A stretch of DNA of 64,000 bases. Origin: Clostridiales bacterium (lineage in GTDB: Bacteria; Actinomycetota; Coriobacteriia; Anaerosomatales; SLCP01). The translations under genes were made by a program, and so were the position numbers. Below the pieces are notes generated by a model, which worked only from the letters and a program-made list of their open reading frames with translations, did no database searches and was not told where the DNA came from. Below are positions 1 through 8,659 of this stretch, in pieces; position 1 is the stretch's first letter; each line of letters opens with the position of its first letter. The DNA is taken from the NCBI GenBank assembly GCA_018333995.1, contig JAGXSG010000003.1, positions 94,461 to 158,460 of the forward strand, written 5' to 3'.

Positions 1-489
1 CTTGATCGTCTCGGGAACCTTGAACCACAGCTTACCCGAGGCCATCGCGGCCGCCCCATCGGTGCTCCCAACCCCAGTCGAGAACACGTTGAGCGCACCG
101 TACGTGCAGGTGTGCGAGTCACAGCCCACCATCAGGTCGCCCGGGACCACATGACCGTGCTCCGGCACGACCTGGTGACACACTCCCTCGCCGATGTCGT
201 AGACTCGCGCGCCGGTCTTCTTGCCCCACTCGCGCATCATCGTGTGGAGGGCGCTCACGCCCTCGATGGGGCTCGGAGACGAGTGGTCGATGACGAGCGC
301 GACCTTGCTCGGGTCAAAGACCCGATCGACGCCCATGTTTTCAAGCGCGCGGATCGCGAGCGGGCTCGTGCCGTCCTGGCCCATCACGAAGTCGACATCG
401 GCGATGACGATGTCGCCCGCCTTGGCGTCCTGGCCCGAACGGGCCGAGAATATCTTCTCGGAAATGGTCTTACCGGGAATGGGAATCAC
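1..489 (-). CDS. 3-isopropylmalate dehydratase / homoaconitase large subunit (LeuC-type), 3' end cut by window edge
   Basis: The N-terminal 163 residues of an aconitase-superfamily large subunit; the rest lies beyond the left edge. Visible family hallmarks are the N-terminal [11 protein letters not shown] segment, [18 protein letters not shown], the DHSSPSP stretch and [12 protein letters not shown], which holds the first Fe-S cluster cysteine region. The enzyme class isomerises 2-isopropylmalate, homocitrate or citrate through a dehydration-rehydration step with a [4Fe-4S] cluster, in the cytoplasm. It lies 39 bases downstream of a NifV-like synthase, so the substrate is more likely homocitrate or citrate than isopropylmalate (inference). 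The start is awkward: AGGAGG (490-495) directly abuts GTG at 489, and the next in-frame candidates are ATT codons at 486 and 480. The ATT at 480 has normal Shine-Dalgarno spacing. Confidence 0.85.
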   Translation of the reverse strand, partial: MIPIPGKTISEKIFSARSGQDAKAGDIVIADVDFVMGQDGTSPLAIRALENMGVDRVFDPSKVALVIDHSSPSPIEGVSALHTMMREWGKKTGARVYDIGEGVCHQVVPEHGHVVPGDLMVGCDSHTCTYGALNVFSTGVGSTDGAAAMASGKLWFKVPETIK

Positions 490-528
490 CCTCCTGGATC
501 GCGGCGGCCGTGTCTTGACGCCTTAGTC

Positions 529-1740
529 TCACGTGGATGCTTTGGAATCGTCCCCGCCGCGCGCGGCGGAGTAGTCGTTGTACACGTAGAGCAACTCTTT
601 GTCGAACAGCGAGCGCTTGAGCTGAATCGACAGCGTGCGGACGAGCGGCAACATCTGTGCGGCCTGACCGGGGGCAAGCTCGATGCCGTACTCGGCGAAC
701 TTCATCTCGATGGCATGTGAGCCGGAGTGCTTGCCGATGACGATCTGGCGCTCGAGACCCACCTCATCGGGCGAGAAGATCTCGTATGTCTTGGGGTTCT
801 TGATCACACCGTCCGCGTGGACACCGCTCTCGTGCGCGAAGACGTTCGTGCCGATGACCGGCTTCCATGCGGGAAGGCGGCGTCCCGCCGCGCCAAACAC
901 GTACTCGCCGATCTCGCGGAAACGGGTGGTGTCGATGTCAATTTCAAGGTCCTCGATGTACTTGAGCGCCATGACGACGACTTCGAGCGCCGCGTTGCCA
1001 GCCCGCTCGCCAAGGCCGCCAACGGTCACGTTCACCCAGTTCGCACCGGCGTGGATACCGGCGATGGCGTTTGCGACCGCCATCCCAAAGTCGTTGTGCG
1101 TGTGCATCTCGACATCGAGTCCGCAGTGCTGCTTGAGCTCTCGGATCGCCGCGTACGTGCGAAACGGCTCCATCACGCCGATCGTGTCGCAGAACCGGAT
1201 ACGGTCCGCGCCCTCGGCTTCCGCAGCCTTGGCGTACTCGATGAGAAAACCCATCTCGGTTCGTGAGGCGTCCTCGGCGTTGACTGAGACGTAGACGCCA
1301 TGACTCTTGGCGAACGCGACGGACTCCCGGATGGAGTGTAAGACCCACGCGCGATCTTTCCGAAGCTTGGTCTCGATGTGGATGTCCGAAGTGGCGAGCG
1401 AGATCGCGACCGCGTCAACACCGCACTCGATCGACTGCCTAATGTCCTCGACGTTCGCGCGGTTCCACCCAAGCACGGACGCTCTGAGGCCGAGGTGCGC
1501 GATCTCTTCGATCACATCGCGCTCGTCGCCTCCCATGGCGGGGATACCCGCCTCGATCTGATGCACGCCGATCTCGTCGAGCAACCTCGCGATACGGATC
1601 TTTTCCTGATTGGCGAAAACGACGCCGGCGGTCTGCTCGCCGTCGCGCAGGGTCGTATCGTCAAGCATGATTTGGCGCGTGCCGAGTTCGCTTGCAAACG
1701 TGAATGGAACGCTGTGAGCTTTGGCTTCTTCGTGCCGCAC
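529..1740 (-). CDS. homocitrate synthase family protein (NifV/AksA-like; possible Re-citrate synthase)
   Basis: A 403-residue cytoplasmic DRE-TIM metallolyase that condenses acetyl-CoA with a 2-oxoacid. The divalent-metal and substrate motif LDDTTLRDGEQ is at residues 26-36, and RFCDTIGVMEPF, EMHTHNDFGMA and VGGLGERAGNAALE follow. The C-terminal half carries FAHESGVHADG and VIGKHSGSHAI. The GVMEPF and HESGVHADG segments and the overall length resemble nitrogenase-type NifV more than 2-isopropylmalate synthase. GTG at 1740 is chosen because GGAGGT lies about 11 bases upstream; ATG at 1668, just before LDDTTLRDG, is an alternative with no visible RBS. The LeuC-like gene follows it. No nif genes are visible. 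Lysine-type homocitrate synthesis, NifV function and Re-citrate synthase remain possible; the fold is certain and the substrate is not. Confidence 0.85.
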   Translation of the reverse strand: MRHEEAKAHSVPFTFASELGTRQIMLDDTTLRDGEQTAGVVFANQEKIRIARLLDEIGVHQIEAGIPAMGGDERDVIEEIAHLGLRASVLGWNRANVEDIRQSIECGVDAVAISLATSDIHIETKLRKDRAWVLHSIRESVAFAKSHGVYVSVNAEDASRTEMGFLIEYAKAAEAEGADRIRFCDTIGVMEPFRTYAAIRELKQHCGLDVEMHTHNDFGMAVANAIAGIHAGANWVNVTVGGLGERAGNAALEVVVMALKYIEDLEIDIDTTRFREIGEYVFGAAGRRLPAWKPVIGTNVFAHESGVHADGVIKNPKTYEIFSPDEVGLERQIVIGKHSGSHAIEMKFAEYGIELAPGQAAQMLPLVRTLSIQLKRSLFDKELLYVYNDYSAARGGDDSKAST

Positions 1741-1920
1741 GGCGAACAGGCACCTCCTCAGTCGAGCGCAGGGGAGTAGTTTACGACAGCGCGCCCTATG
1801 CGGACAAACGAGTGTGCCCCGTCTTGCCAAGGACGCTGCGCGTCGAGGAGCCAACGGCGCTGGCAACGGGTACGAAACGTATGACGCATCCGACGCGGCA
1901 CCACACGACTGGACACGCCT

Positions 1921-3096
1921 GTGCGCCCTGCCCTCTTCTACAGCGACGCCATGGCCGCCTACGACCTCGGCCCTCATCATCCACTCAAGCCCGAACGCTT
2001 CACGCTCGCGGTGGACCTGATGCGCGCCTACGGCTTGATCGGCGAGGAACGGAATCTCGACCCAGTTCACCCGATCGAGTTCTTCTCGCCGAGCGGCCCC
2101 GCGTCAGGCGCGGACCTCGCTCTCGTCCACGACGAGGCGTACATCGCCACCGTCAAGGACGCCTCGGCGTATCCCGAGCGCTACCGCTTCGTCACGCGCC
2201 ATGGCATCGGTGTGGGCGACACGCCAGCCGCGCACGGACTGCATGACGTAGCGGCTCTGATCTGCGGCGGAACCATCGCCGCGCTCTCCCGCGTGCTCGA
2301 CGCGCCCGGTCCGGCACGATCCTTCGCCCCCGCCGGTGGGTTGCACCACGCCCACCGGAACTCCGCAGCGGGCTTCTGTATCTACAACGATCCGGCCGTG
2401 GCGATAGCAGTGGCGCTCCGTGAGCGCCCGGGAACCCGCATCGCCTACCTGGACATCGACGCCCACCACGGCGACGGCGTCCAGGAGGCGTTCTATGACA
2501 CCGCCAACGTGCTCACCATCTCGCTTCACGAGTCCGGCCGCTACCTGTTCCCGGGAACCGGACACGCCGAGGAAACCGGCATCGGCGCAGGAACCGGCTA
2601 CGCCATCAACGTGCCACTACCGCCATTTGCTGACGCCGAGTGTTACAAGGTTGTCTTCGACGAGGTCGTTGCGCCCGTACTTGCCGCGTTTTCGCCCGAC
2701 GCGCTCGTCGCACAGTGCGGCGCTGACGCGCACCACGCCGACCCGCTCACCCACCTCGGCCTCACCCTCTCGGGGATGCGCGACCTCTACCGGCGGATCG
2801 TCGAAATCGCGGACGCGTCATGCGGTGGACGGCTCGCTTGCTGCGGAGGCGGCGGCTACGGCACGTACTCGGTGGTGCCCCGCGCCTGGACGATGCTCGC
2901 CGCGGTGCTTGCTGGCGTCGATGTCCCGGACGCTCTGCCGGAGGAGTGGCGTGCTCGTTCATCGTCGATGAGCGATGAAGAGGCGCCTCGCACGATCACC
3001 GAGGACACCGCGCCCCCGGGCGACCCGGGCACCGCGCTAGAACACACGCGCTCGGTCGTGACACAGCTGCTGCGGTCGGTCACGCTGCTCAAGTGA
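1921..3096 (+). CDS. histone deacetylase family protein (AcuC-like)
   Basis: A 391-residue zinc-dependent deacylase of the arginase/deacetylase fold. In bacteria AcuC-type members remove acetyl groups from lysines, for instance on acetyl-CoA synthetase. Active-site segments are in order: GGLHHAHRNSAAGFCIYND (paired His), YLDIDAHHGDGVQEAF (metal-binding Asp-x-His and charge relay), QCGADAHHADPLTHLGLT and GGGGYGTYSV with the catalytic Tyr. About 50 residues after the catalytic domain are polar and low in complexity. The GTG start at 1921 gives MRPALFYSDAM; an ATG at 1951 would lose the first beta strand. The gene is divergent from the homocitrate synthase gene across 180 bases and convergent with the metallopeptidase gene. 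Confidence 0.9.
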   Translation: MRPALFYSDAMAAYDLGPHHPLKPERFTLAVDLMRAYGLIGEERNLDPVHPIEFFSPSGPASGADLALVHDEAYIATVKDASAYPERYRFVTRHGIGVGDTPAAHGLHDVAALICGGTIAALSRVLDAPGPARSFAPAGGLHHAHRNSAAGFCIYNDPAVAIAVALRERPGTRIAYLDIDAHHGDGVQEAFYDTANVLTISLHESGRYLFPGTGHAEETGIGAGTGYAINVPLPPFADAECYKVVFDEVVAPVLAAFSPDALVAQCGADAHHADPLTHLGLTLSGMRDLYRRIVEIADASCGGRLACCGGGGYGTYSVVPRAWTMLAAVLAGVDVPDALPEEWRARSSSMSDEEAPRTITEDTAPPGDPGTALEHTRSVVTQLLRSVTLLK

Positions 3097-3127
3097 GGCC
3101 GTGTGAGTTGCGGCGCGGCGAAAGCGA

Positions 3128-3907
3128 TCAGGCATCCGCCCACACCGGCACAAACGACCGGGCGCCGCGCATCTCGACGCGCGCCTCCGGAGCGGACGGG
3201 CAGATGGTCTCGACGAGGCGCCAGAAGCGCGGTGAGTGGTCGAGGTGGACGAGGTGCGCGAGCTCGTGCGCGAGCACGTAGCGGGCGAGGTGCGTCGGCA
3301 AGAAGACGAGGTCGCGGTTGAGCGAGACGGTGCCGCGGGCCGAGCAACTCCCCCACCGGGTGCGCTGGCCGCGGATGGTGACGCGGTCGGGCAGCGGGAG
3401 GTCGTGCGCGGCGGCGAGTGCGGCGAGGGTCTCGGGCAGCACGGCGCGGGCGGTGCGGTCGCGCCAGCGCCGGAGGGCGGCGAGGCGGGCATCCGGGTCG
3501 GCCGAGCCGCGGACCACGAGGGAGTCGCCGCGCGCGGTGGCGGTCGTGCGGGAGGCGACCGACGCACTCTCGTAGAGGACCGCGAGATCGAGCCCTGCGG
3601 TCGGGAGCGCCACGCGCGCCGGGAGCCGCTCGGCCGCGGGTGCGAGGAACACCGCGCGGCGCTCGGCAACGTGTGCAAGCGCGGCCTCGGCCCACGCGCG
3701 GCGGGACGCGACGGCGTGCTCGGCCACCCCGCGCGGCGCGCGCGCAGGCACGCACACGACGAGCCCGTCGCGCGCGCTCACGGTCAGCCGCACCCGGCGT
3801 GCGCGCCACGAGAGGCGCACGGTGTAGGGAGGCAGTGCGGCGGCGAGCCCGCACCCGGCGGGCGCAGGCACCGGCGTGCCGGGCAGCGGCTGCATGTCCC
3901 TCCTCAT
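3128..3907 (-). CDS. YgjP-like metallopeptidase domain protein (DUF45, M48-like)
   Basis: 259 residues. The C-terminal third has the zinc protease signature HELAHLVHLDHSPRFW (HExxH plus a downstream acidic/His segment), preceded by the family hallmark RTRWGSCSARGTVSLN. The N-terminal half is rich in Arg and Ala and contains the YTVRLSWRARRVRLTVSARDG strand typical of DUF45 proteins. The family is predicted to be cytoplasmic zinc peptidases of unknown substrate, sometimes found with restriction systems; no such system is seen here. The ATG start at 3907 overlaps the rlmKL stop by four bases (ATGA at 3904-3907), so the two are probably co-transcribed and translationally coupled. Confidence 0.85.
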   Translation of the reverse strand: MRRDMQPLPGTPVPAPAGCGLAAALPPYTVRLSWRARRVRLTVSARDGLVVCVPARAPRGVAEHAVASRRAWAEAALAHVAERRAVFLAPAAERLPARVALPTAGLDLAVLYESASVASRTTATARGDSLVVRGSADPDARLAALRRWRDRTARAVLPETLAALAAAHDLPLPDRVTIRGQRTRWGSCSARGTVSLNRDLVFLPTHLARYVLAHELAHLVHLDHSPRFWRLVETICPSAPEARVEMRGARSFVPVWADA

Positions 3908-6192
3908 CGGCCGACCTCGATCCTCACCAAGGTGTGTACCCGAGGCGTGCGCGCGAAGTCAGGAGGGATGGACTCGGCGGTGATGTCGCGCCAGGTGAGC
4001 GCGGCGGGGTCGCCGCTGGCCGAAGTGAGCGCGGCGGCCGCGAGGGAGTCGGCGTCGAAGGCGAAGCGCTTGCGATTCGTCGAGAAGAGCAGCGTGCCGC
4101 CGGGCGCCATGAGCGGCACGATGCGGCCGATGAGGTCCGCGTGGTCGCGCTGCACGTCGAAGGTTCCGTCCATGCGCTTGGAGTTCGAGAAGGTGGGCGG
4201 GTCGCAGAAGACGAGGTCGAAGGGGCCGGCCGAGCGCGCCGCGGGGCTGTCGAGCCACGCGAGCACGTCCGCGCGCACGCGGGTGTGCCGACGCCCTTCG
4301 AACGCATTTCGCGCCATGTTGCGGGCCGCCCAGTCAAGGTAGTTCTGCGACATGTCGATCGTAGTCGTCGACGCGGCGCCACCGGAAGCTGCGTAGACGG
4401 TGGCGGTGCCGGTGTAGGCGAACAGGTTGAGGAAGCGGGTGCCTGAGGCGGCGTCGCGCACCATCCCGCGCGTGATGCGGTGATCGAGGAACAGGCCGGT
4501 GTCGAGGTAGTCCGAGAGGTTGACCTCGAAGAGCAGGCCGCCCTCGGCCACGGTGAGCGTGCGACGCTCGGCGGCCTGACGCTCGTACTGTGCGGTGCCG
4601 CGCTGGCGCGTACGGACTTTCAGGTAGACGTCGGCGGGATCGATGCCGAGGGTGTCGGCGACGGTGGCGTGCGCCTCGGTGAGGCGGCGGCGTGCGAGCT
4701 CGGGTGCGACCGTGTCCGGCGGCGCGTACTCGGCGATGTGCGCGAGCGTGCGGCCCTCGTCGGGGCCGGCGCCGTGGTAGACGTCGACGGCGAGCGCATA
4801 CTCGGCAAGGTCAGCGTCGTAGATGCGGTAGCAGGTGATGTCGGCGCGGCGCGCCCACTTGCCGAGGTGGCGCACGTTCTTGCGCAGGCGGTTGGCGAGT
4901 TGGCGGACGCCCTCGGATTCGGGCGTGGCGGGCGGGTGACCGGGGGCCGAGGGGGTGGCGGGGGTGCCAGACGTAGCGGATGTGCGATCCGAGAGTGTCC
5001 CAACCCGTCCGGCGCGCCCAACGGCGACGGTGACCGGGATGCGTCCGTTGAACGTCGCGTGCTCGGCGGCGATGTCGAGTCCCATGAGCGGCAGCACGTC
5101 GACCGCGGCCGTCACGACGCACACGTCCCACTCCGCAAACGCCTCGCGCAACCGCGCCCCCACGCCCGAGTAGAGCGCTCGCAACTCGCCGATCTCCTCG
5201 GCCCCGAGCCGCTCGCCATAGGGCGGGTTGAACGCGACGAGGCCGGGTGAGGAAGCGGGCGGCCGGGCCCGCAGCGCGTCACGCTTCTCAAAGCGCACCA
5301 CGCGCGCGAGTCCCGCGCGACCCGCCGAGGCGGTCGCGAGCGCAAGGGCCCGGCCGTCGGTGTCGCTACCGAGGAACCGGGGGACGGCAGCGCCGGTGCC
5401 GAGCGCCGCCGCGATCCCGGCCTCCGCTCGCTCGCGGGCCTCGGCGACCAGCCGCTCCCAGAGCGCGTCGTCGCGCCCGAGCCACCCGTGCACGCCGAGG
5501 TAGGCGCGCCCGAGCCCCGGCGCAATGTCGCACGCCACGCACGCGGCCTCGATCACGAGCGTGCCCGCACCGCACATCGGGTCGCAAAACGCGCCGCCCT
5601 CCTCGGCCCTGCGCGGCCAGCCCGCGAGCGCGAGCACACCGGCCGCGAGGTTTTCTTTGAGCGGCGCGACCACCTGTTCGCCGGGAGCGCGGTAGCCGCG
5701 TCGGTGGAGCCCGTCGCCAGCCAGGTCGATACTCACGGTGGCGCGCTTGCCGCGCAGCGCGACGTTGACGCGCACGTCGGGGCGCTCGGTGTCCACGCTC
5801 GGTCGCCTCCCGAACCGGTCGCGCAGCCGATCGACGATCGCATCCTTGACCTTGAGCGCGGCGTAGCCGGTGTGCGAGATCGGCGAGCGCGAGGCGACCA
5901 CGTCGACCGCGAGCGTGCCGTCGACCGGCACGTGTTCCTCCCACGCCAGTTCGCGCACCGCGGCGTAGAGGGTGTCGGGATCGGGCGCATCCACCTCGGC
6001 GATGCGCAACAGCACGCGCGAGGCGACTCGGCTCCACATGAGCACACGCGCCGCACCCTCAAGGTCCGCGAGAAACGAGACTCCCGCCCGCCGCTCACGC
6101 ACGCGGCCGGCCCTAAGAGCGCGGAGCTCCTCGGCGAGAGGTGCCTCGAGCCCGAGCGGTACGGGCGCGAACAGGGTGTGTACTGTCGCCAT
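3904..6192 (-). CDS. rlmL: bifunctional 23S rRNA methyltransferase RlmKL (m2G2445 / m7G2069)
   Basis: 762 residues, close to the roughly 700 of E. coli RlmL (RlmKL). The N-terminus is a THUMP-type RNA-binding region (LFAPVPLGLEAPLAEELRAL), followed by a first Rossmann methyltransferase with the N2-guanine motif LVAFNPPYGERLG and CDPMCGAGTLVIEAA. The second methyltransferase (RlmK part) has FLNLFAYTGTATVYAA and LVFCDPPTFSNSKRM. An Ala/Pro/Thr-rich linker of about 30 residues joins the halves. The enzyme modifies domain V of 23S rRNA during ribosome assembly. ATG at 6192 is chosen because upstream residues in the frame are not conserved-looking. The downstream metallopeptidase gene overlaps by four bases. 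Confidence 0.93.
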   Translation of the reverse strand: MATVHTLFAPVPLGLEAPLAEELRALRAGRVRERRAGVSFLADLEGAARVLMWSRVASRVLLRIAEVDAPDPDTLYAAVRELAWEEHVPVDGTLAVDVVASRSPISHTGYAALKVKDAIVDRLRDRFGRRPSVDTERPDVRVNVALRGKRATVSIDLAGDGLHRRGYRAPGEQVVAPLKENLAAGVLALAGWPRRAEEGGAFCDPMCGAGTLVIEAACVACDIAPGLGRAYLGVHGWLGRDDALWERLVAEARERAEAGIAAALGTGAAVPRFLGSDTDGRALALATASAGRAGLARVVRFEKRDALRARPPASSPGLVAFNPPYGERLGAEEIGELRALYSGVGARLREAFAEWDVCVVTAAVDVLPLMGLDIAAEHATFNGRIPVTVAVGRAGRVGTLSDRTSATSGTPATPSAPGHPPATPESEGVRQLANRLRKNVRHLGKWARRADITCYRIYDADLAEYALAVDVYHGAGPDEGRTLAHIAEYAPPDTVAPELARRRLTEAHATVADTLGIDPADVYLKVRTRQRGTAQYERQAAERRTLTVAEGGLLFEVNLSDYLDTGLFLDHRITRGMVRDAASGTRFLNLFAYTGTATVYAASGGAASTTTIDMSQNYLDWAARNMARNAFEGRRHTRVRADVLAWLDSPAARSAGPFDLVFCDPPTFSNSKRMDGTFDVQRDHADLIGRIVPLMAPGGTLLFSTNRKRFAFDADSLAAAALTSASGDPAALTWRDITAESIPPDFARTPRVHTLVRIEVGR

Positions 6193-6199
6193 CGACGCC

Positions 6200-7708
6200 C
6201 TACCAGCCGCGGAGCGCCGCGGCCACCTGCACGCGGACGGAATCGGGGACCGCCGCGACGCCTCCGTACACACGCACCCGCCCGATTGCGGCACGGTGCG
6301 TCGAGATCTCGGCGCGGACCGCCTCCGGCAGGCGCGAGGGCGGCGTCAGGTAGAGCACCGATGCGGGGGCCGACAGACCTTGCGCCGCACCTCCAGCAAG
6401 CGCGTCGGCGAAATCGACCCCTGTCGCAAGACCAGCGTTGGCGCGCGTGAGTCCAGCTGAGACACCATGTCCGGCGACAGCAAGCGCGGTAGAGTAGCGA
6501 TCCGCCCCCGCGAGGCGCCGCACTTCGGCGACGTGAGTCGCAAGCTCTGAGGCGATCGCCGGGTAAACCGCCGACTCCCCGCCAACAATGAACGCGCGAG
6601 TGGCGCTGATATCTGCGAGGGCGGCTGCCGTGGCCGTCGGCACGCCCGAGGGGTGCACCAGCAATACGGGTCGGGCGAGAAACGCCGAGACCGGAGCGGC
6701 GGCGAGCGCGTCGGGGAAGTCAGTTCCTGTCGCCACGTAGACGACAGGCACGTATCCGGGGCTGGCCGCCCTCGCCTCGGCCACGGTCACCCGCGCTACG
6801 GCGGCGGAAGTCTCGTAGCGGTCTGTGCCAGCAACGCGATCCACGCGCCTGACGCCGAGAGCGCCGATCGCCTCCGCGACGTCCTCGGCCACCGCGCCCT
6901 CGCCCCCGATCACGATCGCGCGCGCAGGTGCGAGCCGCACGATCTCGGCGCGAACACTCGCGGGCAGCGCCGAGCGGCGCGTCAGCAGGACGGGGCCTTT
7001 GACCGCACCGGCGAGTCCGGCCCCGGAAAGCGCGTCGGGCCACGACTCTCCCGTCGCGATCACGATGGTTTCCACCGCCGCCGGGTCAGGGAACGCCCGC
7101 CTCGACGCCGCCACGGCGGTCTCGTAGCGGCACGCCCCGGCAACCGGGTCGATAAACGCTCCGAGATCTTCCTCGATGCCGTTGAACCGGTAGGGCGCGA
7201 AGCCGACGCCGGACGCCGCCCAGTACGGATACGGCGTCTCCCTCATGCGCGTGCCGCCCGCCGAGTTGCTCGCCTCAAACGCCCAGTAGTGCGTCCGCGC
7301 GGCGTTCGACCAGCCACCGAAGATGACGGCGTGCCCCCAAACCGTCGCCGTTTTGGGCCTGATGATCGCGTCTCCCGGCCGCAGGTCCTCACGCGTTATG
7401 GGCGTGCACACCCCCGGGAGCGTGTCGGTCGCGAGCGACCTCGCGGCACCGCTCGGCCAGGTGAGCCTCCACGCCATCGAAACGAAACCTGAGCAGTCCT
7501 GGCGGTACCCCTCGAAAAACGACGTCTGGCTGTACGGCACCGCGAGGTCGACCCAGCGCTGAGCTCGCGCCATGACCTCCGGACAGGAGATCGCAGAGGC
7601 ATCGGCGACCGCGGCGAAAAAGAACGCCGCGGCGAAAACGCAGACCACCACGCTCGATTTCGACGCGCGACCGGCGCGGCAAAGTGCGCTGTAGTATTGA
7701 CTACTCAT
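6200..7708 (-). CDS. secreted cell wall protein: NlpC/P60-like domain plus three CWB2 repeats
   Basis: 502 residues with an N-terminal signal peptide (hydrophobic core about residues 19-37 ending ADASA). Residues about 40-185 resemble an NlpC/P60 cysteine peptidase: YRQDCSGFVSMAW gives the catalytic Cys and VWGHAVIFGGW the His. The remainder is three cell-wall-binding-2 repeats, each starting with a CRYETAVAA- or DRYETSAAV-like segment followed by VIATGxxxPDALS, LLTR/VLLVHPS and VIGGExAV. CWB2 repeats hold proteins non-covalently on secondary wall polymers, so this is probably a surface peptidoglycan hydrolase or a binding protein derived from one. It ends 8 bases upstream of the rlmKL start. 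A second CWB2 protein with a different N-terminus lies at 17947-19902. Confidence 0.88.
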   Translation of the reverse strand: MSSQYYSALCRAGRASKSSVVVCVFAAAFFFAAVADASAISCPEVMARAQRWVDLAVPYSQTSFFEGYRQDCSGFVSMAWRLTWPSGAARSLATDTLPGVCTPITREDLRPGDAIIRPKTATVWGHAVIFGGWSNAARTHYWAFEASNSAGGTRMRETPYPYWAASGVGFAPYRFNGIEEDLGAFIDPVAGACRYETAVAASRRAFPDPAAVETIVIATGESWPDALSGAGLAGAVKGPVLLTRRSALPASVRAEIVRLAPARAIVIGGEGAVAEDVAEAIGALGVRRVDRVAGTDRYETSAAVARVTVAEARAASPGYVPVVYVATGTDFPDALAAAPVSAFLARPVLLVHPSGVPTATAAALADISATRAFIVGGESAVYPAIASELATHVAEVRRLAGADRYSTALAVAGHGVSAGLTRANAGLATGVDFADALAGGAAQGLSAPASVLYLTPPSRLPEAVRAEISTHRAAIGRVRVYGGVAAVPDSVRVQVAAALRGW

Positions 7709-7741
7709 GTCTCATCTATCGGCACGCGGCGAACCGGCCAC

Positions 7742-8521
7742 TCAGCGCGCGAACCCTTCGACCACGTACGTGCCTGAGCGCTGGTCCTTGCGCAGCGTGA
7801 CAAATCCGAGCTTCTGCGCGTCTTCAAGCAGCTGCGTGAACGATTTGTAGCCATACGACGACTCGGTGAACTGCGGCTGCTTGCGCTTGATGGTGTCTTT
7901 GAGCATCGACGAGTGGATCGGGTCGACGTTCTCGCGCTGCAGCGCCTCTATCGACTCGAACAACAGCTTGTACGCCGGACGCTTTGCTTTGGGGACCTCT
8001 TGCCCCAACGCGGGTGTCGACGTGGCCCGCCCCAGGTCCTCGTAGTAGATGAACTCGTCGCAGTTCGCCGCAAGCAGGTCACTCGTGGACTCTTTCATCC
8101 CAAGTCCGATGACGGTCTTGCCATTCTCTTTCAACTTGCCCACAAGCGGCGTGAAATCGCTGTCACCCGACACGATGCAAAACGTGTCGATGTGCTCTTT
8201 TGTGTATGAGAGCTCCATCGCGTCGACGACAAGCCGGATGTCCGCCGAGTTCTTGCCGGTCATCCCGCGTTGCGGGATCTCCGTGAGCTCGATGCCGAGC
8301 TCGTGCAGCGGCGTGACATACTCCGGAAAGCGCGCCCAATCCGCGTACGCTCGCTTCGCGACAATCTTGCCCTTCTCGACGAGCCGCTCGAGCACGAGCT
8401 TCATGTCGAACGCCGCCTTCTGGGCGGCTCGAGAACGTGGGCGCCGCGAGGACTGCTCGGCCCCGACGGCTAGGTTCTCGAAGTCGATGAACACTGCAAG
8501 CGCGTGTGCTTCGTCCGGCAT
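7742..8521 (-). CDS. NYN domain protein with C-terminal OST-HTH/LOTUS-like domain
   Basis: 259 residues. The N-terminal domain is a PIN-like NYN (LabA/DUF88) nuclease fold: AVFIDFEN at about residues 10-16, SADIRLVVDAMEL in the middle and CIVSGDSDFTPLVGKLKENGKTVIG with the conserved acidic SGDSDF. The C-terminal 75 residues (AYKLLFESIEAL to SYGYKSFTQLLEDA, then FVTLRKD) match the winged-helix OST-HTH/LOTUS domain that often follows NYN and binds RNA. Predicted role: metal-dependent ribonuclease in the cytoplasm. ATG at 8521 has GGGGACGAGG upstream; the in-frame ATG at 8581 has no RBS. It is divergent from the selenoprotein gene. Confidence 0.85.
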   Translation of the reverse strand: MPDEAHALAVFIDFENLAVGAEQSSRRPRSRAAQKAAFDMKLVLERLVEKGKIVAKRAYADWARFPEYVTPLHELGIELTEIPQRGMTGKNSADIRLVVDAMELSYTKEHIDTFCIVSGDSDFTPLVGKLKENGKTVIGLGMKESTSDLLAANCDEFIYYEDLGRATSTPALGQEVPKAKRPAYKLLFESIEALQRENVDPIHSSMLKDTIKRKQPQFTESSYGYKSFTQLLEDAQKLGFVTLRKDQRSGTYVVEGFAR

Positions 8522-8597
8522 GGATACCTCGTCCCCTCGTGCCGAAGGCTCCCGGCGTGGTGGCGGTCTACCAGCATCCATGGTATCACCCCGGCCC

Positions 8598-8627
8598 GTT
8601 GTGGAATGCTATATCGAGTACCACAAC
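8598..8627. promoter_or_regulatory. inverted repeat upstream of the selenoprotein peroxiredoxin
   Basis: Perfect 7-bp arms GTTGTGG (8598-8604) and CCACAAC (8621-8627) are separated by 16 bases that include TGCTATAT, which looks like an extended -10. The element lies 32 bases before the selenoprotein start and between two divergent genes. It may be an operator. No regulator can be named from sequence alone. Confidence 0.35.
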
Positions 8628-8659
8628 ACCCGCCTTTGACGCCGAGGAGGAATCGGCCG

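Noticed and set aside
529..2070. Extended start of the homocitrate synthase at 2070
   Set aside because: The extra 110 residues are Arg-rich and overlap the divergent AcuC gene; GTG 1740 has a good RBS.
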